Origin: Sulfurimonas sp. | GTDB taxonomy: Bacteria > Campylobacterota > Campylobacteria > Campylobacterales > Sulfurimonadaceae | Reading direction: 5' to 3' | Length of the DNA stretch: 11,148 bases | NCBI GenBank assembly: GCA_027083475.1 | Contig: JALWON010000405.1 | Location: 1 to 11,148, forward strand | Shown: piece by piece, positions 1 to 5,976 of the stretch | Layout of the letters: each line of letters begins with the position of its first letter | How positions within the stretch are numbered: the stretch's first letter is position 1 | The notes under the pieces: model-generated | What the model was told of the DNA's origin: nothing | What the model saw: only the letters and a program-made list of their open reading frames with translations | The model's database searches: none | Made by a program: the position numbers and the translations under genes

Positions 1-80
1 GGAAGTGCCACAGCACTCAAAATACCTAAAATAACGATAACGAAAATCAATTCGATCATTGTAAAACCAGCTCTTTTCAT
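1..80 (-). CDS. Type IV pilin / pseudopilin N-terminus, partial
   Basis: Only the first 26 codons are inside the window; the gene continues past the left edge. The visible protein begins MKRAGFTMIELIFVIVILGI and runs on to SAVALP. This is the class III prepilin signature: a short basic leader (K2, R3), a prepilin peptidase site after G5, mature F1 and glutamate at mature +5 (E10), then a hydrophobic helix. Such proteins form type IV pili, type II secretion pseudopili or competence pili after cleavage and N-methylation. The start is fixed by a strong AAAGGAG ribosome site at 87-93, six bases ahead of the ATG at 80-78. The N-terminus is shared by all pilin-like proteins, so major pilin, minor pilin and T2SS pseudopilin cannot be told apart from this fragment. 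Confidence 0.9.
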   Translation of the reverse strand, partial: MKRAGFTMIELIFVIVILGILSAVAL

Positions 81-166
81 AAGAGACTCCTTTGTTCAAC
101 TATTTGGATTACACTAGTAACCTTAAGAAACATTATCTTCTCTTTTCCCTTAAATATTCCTGAGTG

Positions 167-352
167 CTATTTTAACAGTACATCTTTGTACTGTTGGGGT
201 TCCTCTTGCGTTATAGTGCCATTAGGAAGTTGAAAAAAACTTTGCCCGTTTTTACTATAAACATTCGCAATACCATTCTTCAGGTTTTTCTCTTGTGCCT
301 CTTTTGTTGCTTTTGCGGCTATTTTTAAGACCATAAGTTCAAATTCATTCAT
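167..352 (-). CDS. Small protein paired with zeta-like kinase; putative antitoxin
   Basis: This 61-residue protein (MNEFELMVLKIAAKATKEAQ at the start) has no function I can name from sequence alone. Residues 1-24 look like a charged amphipathic helix. The rest resembles a short beta hairpin ending in a SFFQLPNGTI-type segment, reminiscent of small acidic proteins often encoded beside zeta-like kinases. Its start overlaps the 3' end of the kinase gene by 8 bp, so the two are co-translated. An AAAGGA site at 361-366 lies 8 bases before the ATG at 352-350. An upstream in-frame TTG at 358 would leave only 2 bases of spacing, so the ATG is preferred. The tight coupling to a zeta-type kinase suggests an antitoxin or immunity role, as an inference. 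It is not the classical epsilon antitoxin, which is longer and lies upstream of zeta. Confidence 0.75.
   Translation of the reverse strand: MNEFELMVLKIAAKATKEAQEKNLKNGIANVYSKNGQSFFQLPNGTITQEEPQQYKDVLLK
174..195. repeat. Perfect 8-bp inverted repeat at antitoxin 3' end
   Basis: AACAGTAC (174-181) and GTACTGTT (188-195) are perfect reverse complements separated by 6 bases. They cover the last codons of the 61-residue gene, with the stop at 169-167. In the cassette's transcript this makes an 8-bp hairpin just before the stop. No T-run follows on the minus strand, so it is not a standard intrinsic terminator. It may be a transcript 3'-end stabiliser or protein binding site, or it may be chance. 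Confidence 0.5.
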
Positions 353-920
353 AATCAATATCCTTTAAAAAATTATTGTATGTTGTGTCATCTATTATCA
401 TACGATTGTTTGCAATTAATTCAAATGTATCATCACCATTATAAAAAAGACTCCATTCATCTACAAGTTCTTTATATAAAGTGAGAAAAAGGTACTTACT
501 TCTGGTATATCTTCGTACAATATCTCTCTCTGGTACATTATGTCCACCTGCTAAAACTCTGTTTTTCACTCTTAAAATATTTTCTAAGTTATTATCAAGA
601 TATAAATAAATAAGTGAAACAAAAAAGCCTGCCATATGGGCTTTTTTAATGAATTTTTCAAGATACTTTCCAGATAATGTTGTTTCAAGTATAAAAGATT
701 TGCTTTGAGAAAGCTTTTTATTGACTCTTTGAAAAAAAACCTTTCCTGCTGTAATCTTATACTTTTGAATATCATGAGGATCATACTCTTTTGCTATTTC
801 ATCAGCATTGATAAAATCTAAATTGTTAAGAAGTGCAAAGTTACGAGCAAAAGTTGTCTTTCCACTTCCATTCGCACCTGCAACTATATAAAGGGTTTTT
901 TGATTGAAATCATTTTTCAT
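345..920 (-). CDS. Zeta-toxin-family P-loop kinase
   Basis: This 191-residue protein is a zeta-type nucleotide kinase. The visible motifs are a Walker A loop GANGSGKT (15-22), an INADEIA segment (37-43) with the acidic residue typical of zeta/PezT catalytic loops, LETTLSG (78-84), and the family-typical RVLAGGHNVPE...RRYTRS stretch (121-141). Characterised zeta toxins phosphorylate UDP-N-acetylglucosamine and so block peptidoglycan synthesis. Shorter chromosomal relatives like this one are largely uncharacterised and their substrate cannot be assumed. The gene is transcribed away from flgB and overlaps the downstream 61-residue gene by 8 bp. Only one ATG (920-918) precedes the Walker A loop. 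It has no ribosome-binding site and sits 6 bases after a TATAAT box, suggesting a leaderless mRNA. The cassette looks richer in A+T than the flagellar genes beside it, which fits horizontal acquisition. Confidence 0.85.
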   Translation of the reverse strand: MKNDFNQKTLYIVAGANGSGKTTFARNFALLNNLDFINADEIAKEYDPHDIQKYKITAGKVFFQRVNKKLSQSKSFILETTLSGKYLEKFIKKAHMAGFFVSLIYLYLDNNLENILRVKNRVLAGGHNVPERDIVRRYTRSKYLFLTLYKELVDEWSLFYNGDDTFELIANNRMIIDDTTYNNFLKDIDYE

Positions 921-926
921 AGTTTT

Positions 927-954
927 ATTATACTACACTTTATCTTATTCTCAA
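927..954 (-). promoter_or_regulatory. Sigma-70-type promoter of kinase/antitoxin cassette
   Basis: On the minus strand a TTGAGA element (954-949) is followed after 16 bases by a perfect TATAAT (932-927). Only AAAACT (926-921) separates the TATAAT from the kinase ATG. Transcription is expected about seven bases past the -10 box, which is at the A of the ATG, so the kinase message is probably leaderless. Confidence 0.6.
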
Positions 955-964
955 TATATTATTT

Positions 965-980
965 TGGAACTCTATTTGCT
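965..980 (+). promoter_or_regulatory. Sigma-54 (RpoN) promoter for flgB operon
   Basis: The sequence TGGAACTCTATTTGCT matches the -24/-12 consensus TGGCAC-N5-TTGCW with one mismatch and the required GG-N10-GC spacing (GG 966-967, GC 978-979). The predicted transcript start is near 991, giving a leader of about 22 nt to flgB. In Campylobacter and Helicobacter, flgB/flgC are known RpoN-FlgSR-dependent genes, so the match fits the downstream genes. Confidence 0.85.
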
Positions 981-1012
981 TATAAATCTCCAAATACCTT
1001 TAAGGAGATTTT

Positions 1013-1444
1013 ATGAGTGTACAGATTTCTCGTGCAGCAGCACTTGCAAGTGCTGCTTTGGACTACCGAGCAGCAAGACAAGATATGATAGCATCTAACA
1101 TTGCAAACGCAGATACTCCCTACTACCGCCCAAGAGATATTCGCTTTGAGGAGGCTTTGGCTGCCAAACGTGCTGAAATCTTTCATGACAAATCCCATAC
1201 ACTTAAAATGGCACGCACAAATGCTCACCATCTCAAACCACAACAAGAGCACACAAGTATGAAACCGACAACTTTCTTTCGTGATGGACATATGGCTCGC
1301 AATGATGGCAACAGTGTGGACATTGATGTAGAAACAACAGAGATGAGTAAAAACTCCATTATGTTTAAAGCACTTGTTGCTGCAAAGAAAAAAGATGGTG
1401 CTATCTTTAAAAGTGTTATAGAAGCATCACAAAAAGTAAATTAA
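1013..1444 (+). CDS. flgB: Flagellar proximal rod protein FlgB
   Basis: FlgB forms part of the proximal rod that crosses the periplasm between the MS ring and the distal rod; it is exported by the flagellar type III apparatus. The 143-residue length is normal for the family. The N-terminal helix contains the rod/hook signature SNIANADTPYY (28-38), and the C-terminal stretch SIMFKALVAAKKKDGAIFKS is the helical rod motif that packs with the N-terminal helix. The start ATG has a clear AAGGAG site at 1002-1007, five bases upstream, and lies about 22 nt after the predicted sigma-54 start site. It is first in the run flgB-flgC-fliE-ftsI, the same gene order as C. jejuni Cj0528c-Cj0525c read in the direction of transcription. 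Confidence 0.95.
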   Translation: MSVQISRAAALASAALDYRAARQDMIASNIANADTPYYRPRDIRFEEALAAKRAEIFHDKSHTLKMARTNAHHLKPQQEHTSMKPTTFFRDGHMARNDGNSVDIDVETTEMSKNSIMFKALVAAKKKDGAIFKSVIEASQKVN

Positions 1445-1454
1445 GGCAAAAACA

Positions 1455-1949
1455 ATGAGTAATTTTTTAAATAGTTTTGATATATCAGGGTATGGTTTAT
1501 CGGCACAACGTGTACGGGTCAATACAATCTCCTCAAATATTGCCAATGCCCAAACAACACGCACCGAAGAGGGTGGACCTTACCGTCGCAAAGAGGTTGT
1601 ATTTAAAGCCATCAATTTTAATGATGCTTACAACAAAGCACTTGATAAAATGAGTAACAGTGCCAAATATGAAGACCCTTTAGATGAGGGAGATTTTGGA
1701 AAAACAGTAAATCCTGCTATAATGAGTGTCATAGTTGACAAGGTCGTCCGTGATGACAGTAAACCAAAAATGAAGTATGATCCACACCACCCTGATGCAG
1801 ATGCCAAAGGGTATGTTGCATACCCAAACATTAATCCTGTGATTGAAATGGCCGATTTAGTAGAAGCAACACGCTCTTACCAAGCAAATGTTGCTGCATT
1901 TCAGAGTGCGAAAGATATGGCAAACACCTCGCTTTCGCTCTTACAGTAA
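1455..1949 (+). CDS. flgC: Flagellar proximal rod protein FlgC
   Basis: FlgC is the second proximal rod protein, polymerising with FlgB and FlgF in the periplasm. The protein has 164 residues. The N-terminal signature DISGYGLSAQRVRVN...SSNIANAQT (9-33) and the C-terminal segment NPVIEMADLVEATRSYQANV (127-146) are the two conserved ends of rod/hook proteins. The middle (roughly 60-120) is the family-variable part. It starts 10 bases after the flgB stop. An AAGG site (1443-1446) overlapping that stop lies 8 bases before the ATG, so translation is probably coupled within the sigma-54 transcript. Confidence 0.96.
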   Translation: MSNFLNSFDISGYGLSAQRVRVNTISSNIANAQTTRTEEGGPYRRKEVVFKAINFNDAYNKALDKMSNSAKYEDPLDEGDFGKTVNPAIMSVIVDKVVRDDSKPKMKYDPHHPDADAKGYVAYPNINPVIEMADLVEATRSYQANVAAFQSAKDMANTSLSLLQ

Positions 1950-1965
1950 AGGAGCATAGATTATT

Positions 1966-2274
1966 ATGAGTAATATCAATACTATTGCTGGTGCATCCAC
2001 CGCAGATCTTCTCAAACAAAAAAGCAAGATTGATGGCACACACTCTACAGGTGGGGCTGCATTTGCAGAGCAACTCAAATCTGCCCTCAATGAAGTCAAT
2101 GAATTTCAAGAAGCAAAAACGCAGGCAGTTGCAGACATTGCCACAGGACAGGTCAAAGACCTCCATCAAGCAGCACTTGCTATCGGCAAAGCAGAAACAA
2201 GCATGAAACTCATGCTCGAAATACGAAATAAGGCTCTTAATGCTTATAAAGAGTTGGGTAGAACTCAATTATAA
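1966..2274 (+). CDS. fliE: Flagellar hook-basal body protein FliE
   Basis: FliE joins the MS ring (FliF) to the proximal rod and is needed for export of rod proteins. At 102 residues it has normal family length. The conserved C-terminal half is clear: KDLHQAALAIGKAETSMKLM followed by LEIRNKALNAYKELGRTQL, matching the family's IRNKLVDAYQEIMRMQV-type ending. The N-terminal 40 residues are low in conservation, as expected. A strong AAAGGAG site (1948-1954) overlaps the flgC stop, with a rather long 11-base gap to the ATG. The stop codon TAA at 2272-2274 is embedded in TTATAAAC, where the downstream ftsI reading frame appears to begin. Confidence 0.95.
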   Translation: MSNINTIAGASTADLLKQKSKIDGTHSTGGAAFAEQLKSALNEVNEFQEAKTQAVADIATGQVKDLHQAALAIGKAETSMKLMLEIRNKALNAYKELGRTQL

Positions 2275-2339
2275 ACGATAATAAAAGTCAAAAAATACTC
2301 CTGCTTTATGTTCTCATAGGCATTGCATTTCTTATTTTC
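2271..2339 (+). other. ftsI: In-frame N-terminal extension of ftsI encoding its membrane anchor
   Basis: The ftsI frame is open from 2262, after an in-frame TAG at 2259-2261. Read upstream of the first canonical start (TTG 2340) it gives NDNKSQK then ILLLYVLIGIAFLIFL, continuing into SVMLLNAL. That is a short basic cytoplasmic tail and a full transmembrane helix, exactly what a bitopic class B PBP has. No ATG, GTG or TTG occurs between 2262 and 2339. The candidate starts are ATA 2271, overlapping the fliE stop, or ATT 2268. Starting at ATA would give a 595-residue protein. Confidence 0.7.
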
Positions 2340-4058
2340 TTGAGTGTTATGCTCCTCAATGCCCTCAAACCACGCCATATTCCCTCCCTCTATGCAAAAG
2401 AGAGTTCGCGTGCAAGCCGAGGCAACATCATCAGTGCAGATGGGTTTCATCTTGCCACAACAAAAAAACTCTACAAAGCTATTGTCGATACCCGCTACAT
2501 TGACCCCGATAAAAAAGAACTCTTTATCCAGCTTTTTCACATCTACTCTGGTGTGCATGTCAAAGAGATTCGTAAACGCCTCAAAGAGAGACGCGGTGTT
2601 GTCGTTTTAAGCTACAATGTTTTACCTATAGAAGCACAGTACCTCAAAAAACTCTCACGAGAACTCCGCCGTTTCAAAGTCTTTTTAGAACTCAAAAATC
2701 CTAAAACAGGCTACCGTTCCATCCATGGTTTGAGTGTTATAGAGAGTGGAGAGAGTCGTTTATACCCTTATGGAAAACTCATGACCCCTATTATTGGCTA
2801 TCCGCATAAACTCGAAGAGGATGGCTATACACATATTTTAGGTGTCAAAGGTTTAGAAAAACGCTATGACTTAGAGCTTTCTGCAAGACAAGATGGCTCA
2901 AGCAGGGGCTATCGTGATGTCAATTCCTACATTATTCTCAACAAAGAGAGTTTTACAAAAGCAAAAATAGATGGGCTTGACATCAAACTTACCATTCCTA
3001 TTGCCATCCAAATACGTATAGAAAATATGCTTGATAGCATGAAAAAAGAGTTAGGGGCAAAGCAGATTATGTGTGTCATTATGAACTCTAAAACAGGCGA
3101 TGTCATTGCCATGGCAAGCTCAAACCGTTTCTACCCAAAACATATTCATCGCAGCGACTACCCCTCTTTGCGTAGTGCAATGATAGAGTATAGCTATGAG
3201 CCGGGAAGTGTTATCAAACCCTTAACTTTTGCCTTGCTTTTAGACAAACACCGCATTAACCCTTACGATATGGTCAATGGGCATAATGGTCGCTTTAAAA
3301 TGGGGCGAAAAGTCATTACAGATGAGCATAAGTTTGATTGGCTCTCTGCTGAAGATGTCATTGTGCACTCTTCTAACATCGGTATTGCCCAGCTTGCACA
3401 AAAACTCAGCGGCTATGAACTCTACCAAGGGCTTTTGTCTTTTGGGCTTTCGCAGGCTTCGACTTCTGATTTGATTTATGAGAAAAAAGGCTCCATTCCA
3501 CCGCCTAAAAAACTCGATAATATTATTTACAAAGCAACCGCTTCTTATGGGTACAGCATCCGTGCCAACCTGATGCAGCTTCTACGTGCCTATAGTGCCT
3601 TTAACAACAACGGCAAGATGGTTTATCCACGACTTGTAGCCTCTCTCATCGATGAATTTGGCAGAGAAAAGCCCATGCCCTATAAAGAACAAGTCTCTGT
3701 TATCTCAAGTGCTACAGCCGCACAGATGCAACGTATTTTGATTAAAACTGTCAATGAGGGGACAGGAACCAAAGCCATTAGCCCTGGTTTAGCAGTGGGA
3801 GGAAAAACAGGAACAGCCTACCTTGTGGAAAAGGGAAAATATGTTCGTAAGTACAACACCTCTTTCATTGGTTTTGCCAATGATGCAAAGCATAAATACT
3901 CCATCGGTGTTGTGGTGATACAACCCGGAAAACGCCATTTCGCTTCACAAACAGCTGTACCTACTTTTAAAAAAGCTGTTGATATTCTCATAGAAGAGAA
4001 GTATCTAAAGCCAGATATTGTCGAGCAGCCGAGTCCTCCCCACAAGCGCCTCCACTAA
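2340..4058 (+). CDS. ftsI: FtsI/PbpB-type penicillin-binding protein (septal transpeptidase)
   Basis: This class B penicillin-binding protein cross-links septal peptidoglycan in the periplasm, probably with FtsW and the divisome. Numbered from the TTG at 2340 (572 residues), it has an RGNIISADG motif of the pedestal domain near residue 28 and the transpeptidase triad S290-V-I-K293 (active-site serine), S344-S-N346 and K489-T-G491. The coordinates given start at the first canonical codon. That codon lies inside the transmembrane helix and has no ribosome site, so the real protein almost certainly begins upstream (see the extension at 2271-2339). Position directly after fliE matches C. jejuni pbpB and H. 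pylori ftsI. Its last 18 codons overlap the convergent panC by 54 bp. PBP2 (MrdA) is the alternative name; the flagellar synteny favours FtsI. Confidence 0.93.
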   Translation: MSVMLLNALKPRHIPSLYAKESSRASRGNIISADGFHLATTKKLYKAIVDTRYIDPDKKELFIQLFHIYSGVHVKEIRKRLKERRGVVVLSYNVLPIEAQYLKKLSRELRRFKVFLELKNPKTGYRSIHGLSVIESGESRLYPYGKLMTPIIGYPHKLEEDGYTHILGVKGLEKRYDLELSARQDGSSRGYRDVNSYIILNKESFTKAKIDGLDIKLTIPIAIQIRIENMLDSMKKELGAKQIMCVIMNSKTGDVIAMASSNRFYPKHIHRSDYPSLRSAMIEYSYEPGSVIKPLTFALLLDKHRINPYDMVNGHNGRFKMGRKVITDEHKFDWLSAEDVIVHSSNIGIAQLAQKLSGYELYQGLLSFGLSQASTSDLIYEKKGSIPPPKKLDNIIYKATASYGYSIRANLMQLLRAYSAFNNNGKMVYPRLVASLIDEFGREKPMPYKEQVSVISSATAAQMQRILIKTVNEGTGTKAISPGLAVGGKTGTAYLVEKGKYVRKYNTSFIGFANDAKHKYSIGVVVIQPGKRHFASQTAVPTFKKAVDILIEEKYLKPDIVEQPSPPHKRLH

Positions 4059-4826
4059 GATAACACTATTGCCGACTTCTAAAACTTGCAGTGGTTCAAA
4101 ATCTCGATTGAGAATCTCTACATAAACCACTTCAAGCGGTGCGAGTGTTTGATGCATTGCCGCTTTTATCTCTTTGACAGAGAAGTTTTTTTGCATCACA
4201 AGATTGGTTGCTGTTTTGAGTGAAGCAGAGATTTTCAGGGCTTCTTGATGTTCTTCTTTACTCAAATAGACATTGCGACTACTCATCGCCAAGCCGTCAC
4301 TCTCGCGTACTGTATCCACTGCTACAATGTGCACATTCATATACAAATTTTTCACCATCAAGCGAATTAAGTGCAACTGTTGTGCATCTTTTTTTCCAAA
4401 ATAGGCGCGTGTAGGACTGACAATATTCAACAGTTTCATCACCACTGTGAGTACCCCTGAGAAGTGTCCCGGTCTTGAAGCTCCCTCTAAAACATAGCCT
4501 CGCACATGCGGTGCTTGGAGGGTGACCTCATCGTTTTCATACATTGAACTTGCGTTTGGCATAAAAAGGACATCTACCCCTGCAAGTTCACAGATTTTTG
4601 TATCGGCTGCCTCTTTTTTAGGGTAGGAGTCAAGATCTTCCCCTTGTAGAAACTGTGTGGGATTGACAAAAATGGAAACAACAACACAATCATTCTCTGC
4701 CTTTGCTTTTTGTATAAGCGAGAGGTGTCCTTCATGCAAAGCCCCCATTGTTGGAACAAAGCCGAGTGTTGTATGCACTGTTTGTAAGTACTCTTTTAAT
4801 GCCAAAGGTTCCCGAATAATCTTCAT
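4005..4826 (-). CDS. panC: Pantothenate synthetase PanC
   Basis: PanC condenses pantoate and beta-alanine using ATP, via a pantoyl-adenylate, to make pantothenate (vitamin B5, the coenzyme A precursor) in the cytoplasm. The 273-residue protein shows the family motifs in order: PTMGALHEGH (25-34, the HIGH-like ATP site with H31 and H34), SIFVNPTQF (50-58), GHFSGVLTVV (119-128), YFGKKDAQQ (141-149) and MSSRNVYLS (180-188, KMSKS-like). The C-terminus GRTRLLDNIWL also matches the family. The start at 4826 is chosen because GAGG (4833-4836) lies 6 bases upstream. An in-frame ATG at 4838 would bury that site, and further upstream the frame only runs antisense to prfB. The gene is monocistronic as far as visible, divergent from prfB and convergent with ftsI. 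Confidence 0.96.
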   Translation of the reverse strand: MKIIREPLALKEYLQTVHTTLGFVPTMGALHEGHLSLIQKAKAENDCVVVSIFVNPTQFLQGEDLDSYPKKEAADTKICELAGVDVLFMPNASSMYENDEVTLQAPHVRGYVLEGASRPGHFSGVLTVVMKLLNIVSPTRAYFGKKDAQQLHLIRLMVKNLYMNVHIVAVDTVRESDGLAMSSRNVYLSKEEHQEALKISASLKTATNLVMQKNFSVKEIKAAMHQTLAPLEVVYVEILNRDFEPLQVLEVGNSVILVEALVGRTRLLDNIWL

Positions 4827-4843
4827 TTTAAGCCTCATTTTTA

Positions 4844-4849
4844 TATAAT
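4844..4849 (+). promoter_or_regulatory. Candidate -10 box of prfB promoter
   Basis: A perfect TATAAT lies in the 51-bp gap between panC and prfB, pointing towards prfB. The predicted transcript start is near 4856, leaving a leader of about 20 nt. No good -35 hexamer is visible at 16-18 bases, which is usual for Campylobacterota sigma-70 promoters. Its mirror copy sits 4 bases downstream. Confidence 0.5.
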
Positions 4850-4853
4850 CGCA

Positions 4854-4859
4854 ATTATA
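4854..4859 (-). promoter_or_regulatory. Candidate -10 box of panC promoter
   Basis: On the minus strand a perfect TATAAT (4859-4854) points towards panC. The predicted start is near 4847, with a leader of about 20 nt containing the GAGG ribosome site at 4833-4836. It forms an exact inverted repeat with the prfB -10 box, separated by CGCA. No recognisable -35 is present. Confidence 0.5.
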
Positions 4860-4877
4860 CAATATTGGACTTGATTT

Positions 4878-5975
4878 ATGGATAACTACGAATACACAGA
4901 ACTGCTCAAAAACCTTACCATTAAAATGCAAAATATCGCAGGTGTCGTGGAGCCTGAAAAAATCACGGCGCGCCTCAAGGCCATAGAAGCCCTCGAGAAT
5001 GATCAAGCATTTTGGAATGATGCCGCAAACGCAGCAAAGATTCAAAAAGAGAAAACGCAACTTACAAGGAAACTTGAGAAATATACCATCGCACAAAATG
5101 CTGTCGATGATGCAAGTGAACTCTACGAAATGGCAAAAGAAGAAGGCGATGAAGAGTCCATAGAAGCCCTCTTTGCAGATGCACCCACACTCGAAGAACA
5201 AACGCGAGCCATGGAGATAGAGGTACTTTTGAGTGGTGAAAGCGATGCCAACAATGCCATTCTCTCCATTCACCCAGGGGCTGGAGGAACAGAAAGTCAA
5301 GACTGGGCACAGATGCTGCTGCGAATGTATAAAAACTGGGCAAGTAAACGCGGCTTTCAAGTTGAAGTGCTTGATTATCAAAATGGAGAAGAGGCCGGCA
5401 TCAAAGATGTTTCTATTTTAATCAAAGGGGAAAATGCCTATGGCTACCTAAAGGTAGAAAATGGCATCCACCGACTTGTGCGCATTTCTCCTTTTGATTC
5501 CAATGCCAAACGCCATACCTCTTTTAGTTCGGTGATGGTCTCGCCTGAAATTGATGATGACATTAACATTACTATAGAGGACAAAGACATCCGCATAGAT
5601 ACCTACCGCTCAAGTGGTGCAGGAGGACAGCATGTGAACAAAACAGAATCTGCCATCCGCCTCACCCACATAGAAACAGGCGTTGTTGTGCAGTGCCAAA
5701 ATGACAGAAGCCAACACAAAAACAAAGCCACAGCCATGAAAATGCTCAAATCGCGTCTTTATGAGCTTGAACTTGAAGAGCAAAAAGCCAAAGAAGCAGG
5801 GATTGCAAAAAGTGAGATTGGCTGGGGGCATCAGATCCGTTCCTATGTCATGCAACCTTACCAACAAGTCAAAGATACCCGAAGCAATGAAGCCTACTCC
5901 AATGTATCGGCTATTCTCGATGGCGATATAGATAAAATGATAGAGGGTGTCCTTATTGCGATGAATAGAGTCTAA
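4878..5975 (+). CDS. prfB: Peptide chain release factor 2 (RF2)
   Basis: RF2 recognises UGA and UAA stop codons in the ribosomal A site and triggers peptide release. The 365-residue protein has the N-terminal helical domain 1, the stop-codon tripeptide S204-P-F206 that marks RF2 rather than RF1 (PxT), and the catalytic G249-G250-Q251 loop in SSGAGGQHVNKTES. RF2-typical CQNDRSQHKNKATAMKMLK follows it. The reading frame is uninterrupted, so the autoregulatory +1 frameshift found near codon 26 in many bacteria is absent. The ATG at 4878 has only a weak GGA (4867-4869) eight bases upstream. bpt starts one base after the stop, so the two genes are co-transcribed. A long opposite-strand reading frame covers its first part but is a shadow. 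Confidence 0.97.
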   Translation: MDNYEYTELLKNLTIKMQNIAGVVEPEKITARLKAIEALENDQAFWNDAANAAKIQKEKTQLTRKLEKYTIAQNAVDDASELYEMAKEEGDEESIEALFADAPTLEEQTRAMEIEVLLSGESDANNAILSIHPGAGGTESQDWAQMLLRMYKNWASKRGFQVEVLDYQNGEEAGIKDVSILIKGENAYGYLKVENGIHRLVRISPFDSNAKRHTSFSSVMVSPEIDDDINITIEDKDIRIDTYRSSGAGGQHVNKTESAIRLTHIETGVVVQCQNDRSQHKNKATAMKMLKSRLYELELEEQKAKEAGIAKSEIGWGHQIRSYVMQPYQQVKDTRSNEAYSNVSAILDGDIDKMIEGVLIAMNRV

Positions 5976-5976
5976 A

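Noticed and set aside
81..166. The spacer between the pilin and the kinase cassette was searched for a promoter of the pilin gene.
   Set aside because: Only loose matches (GATAAT, TGTAAT on the minus strand) were found, none with a convincing -35 or sigma-54 pattern, so no promoter is called.
353..358. A TTG start for the 61-residue partner gene.
   Set aside because: Only 2 bases would separate it from AAAGGA; the ATG at 352 has an ideal 8-base spacing.
1831..2268. A 145-codon minus-strand frame opposite flgC and fliE.
   Set aside because: It is antisense to a strongly supported plus-strand gene pair, is cysteine-rich without recognisable motifs, and has no ribosome site of note.
4827..5381. 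A long open frame upstream of and in frame with panC, antisense to the start of prfB, which would make a 458-residue fusion.
   Set aside because: The added 185 residues are cysteine- and phenylalanine-rich antisense translation of prfB with no domain, and panC has its own GAGG site before the ATG at 4826.
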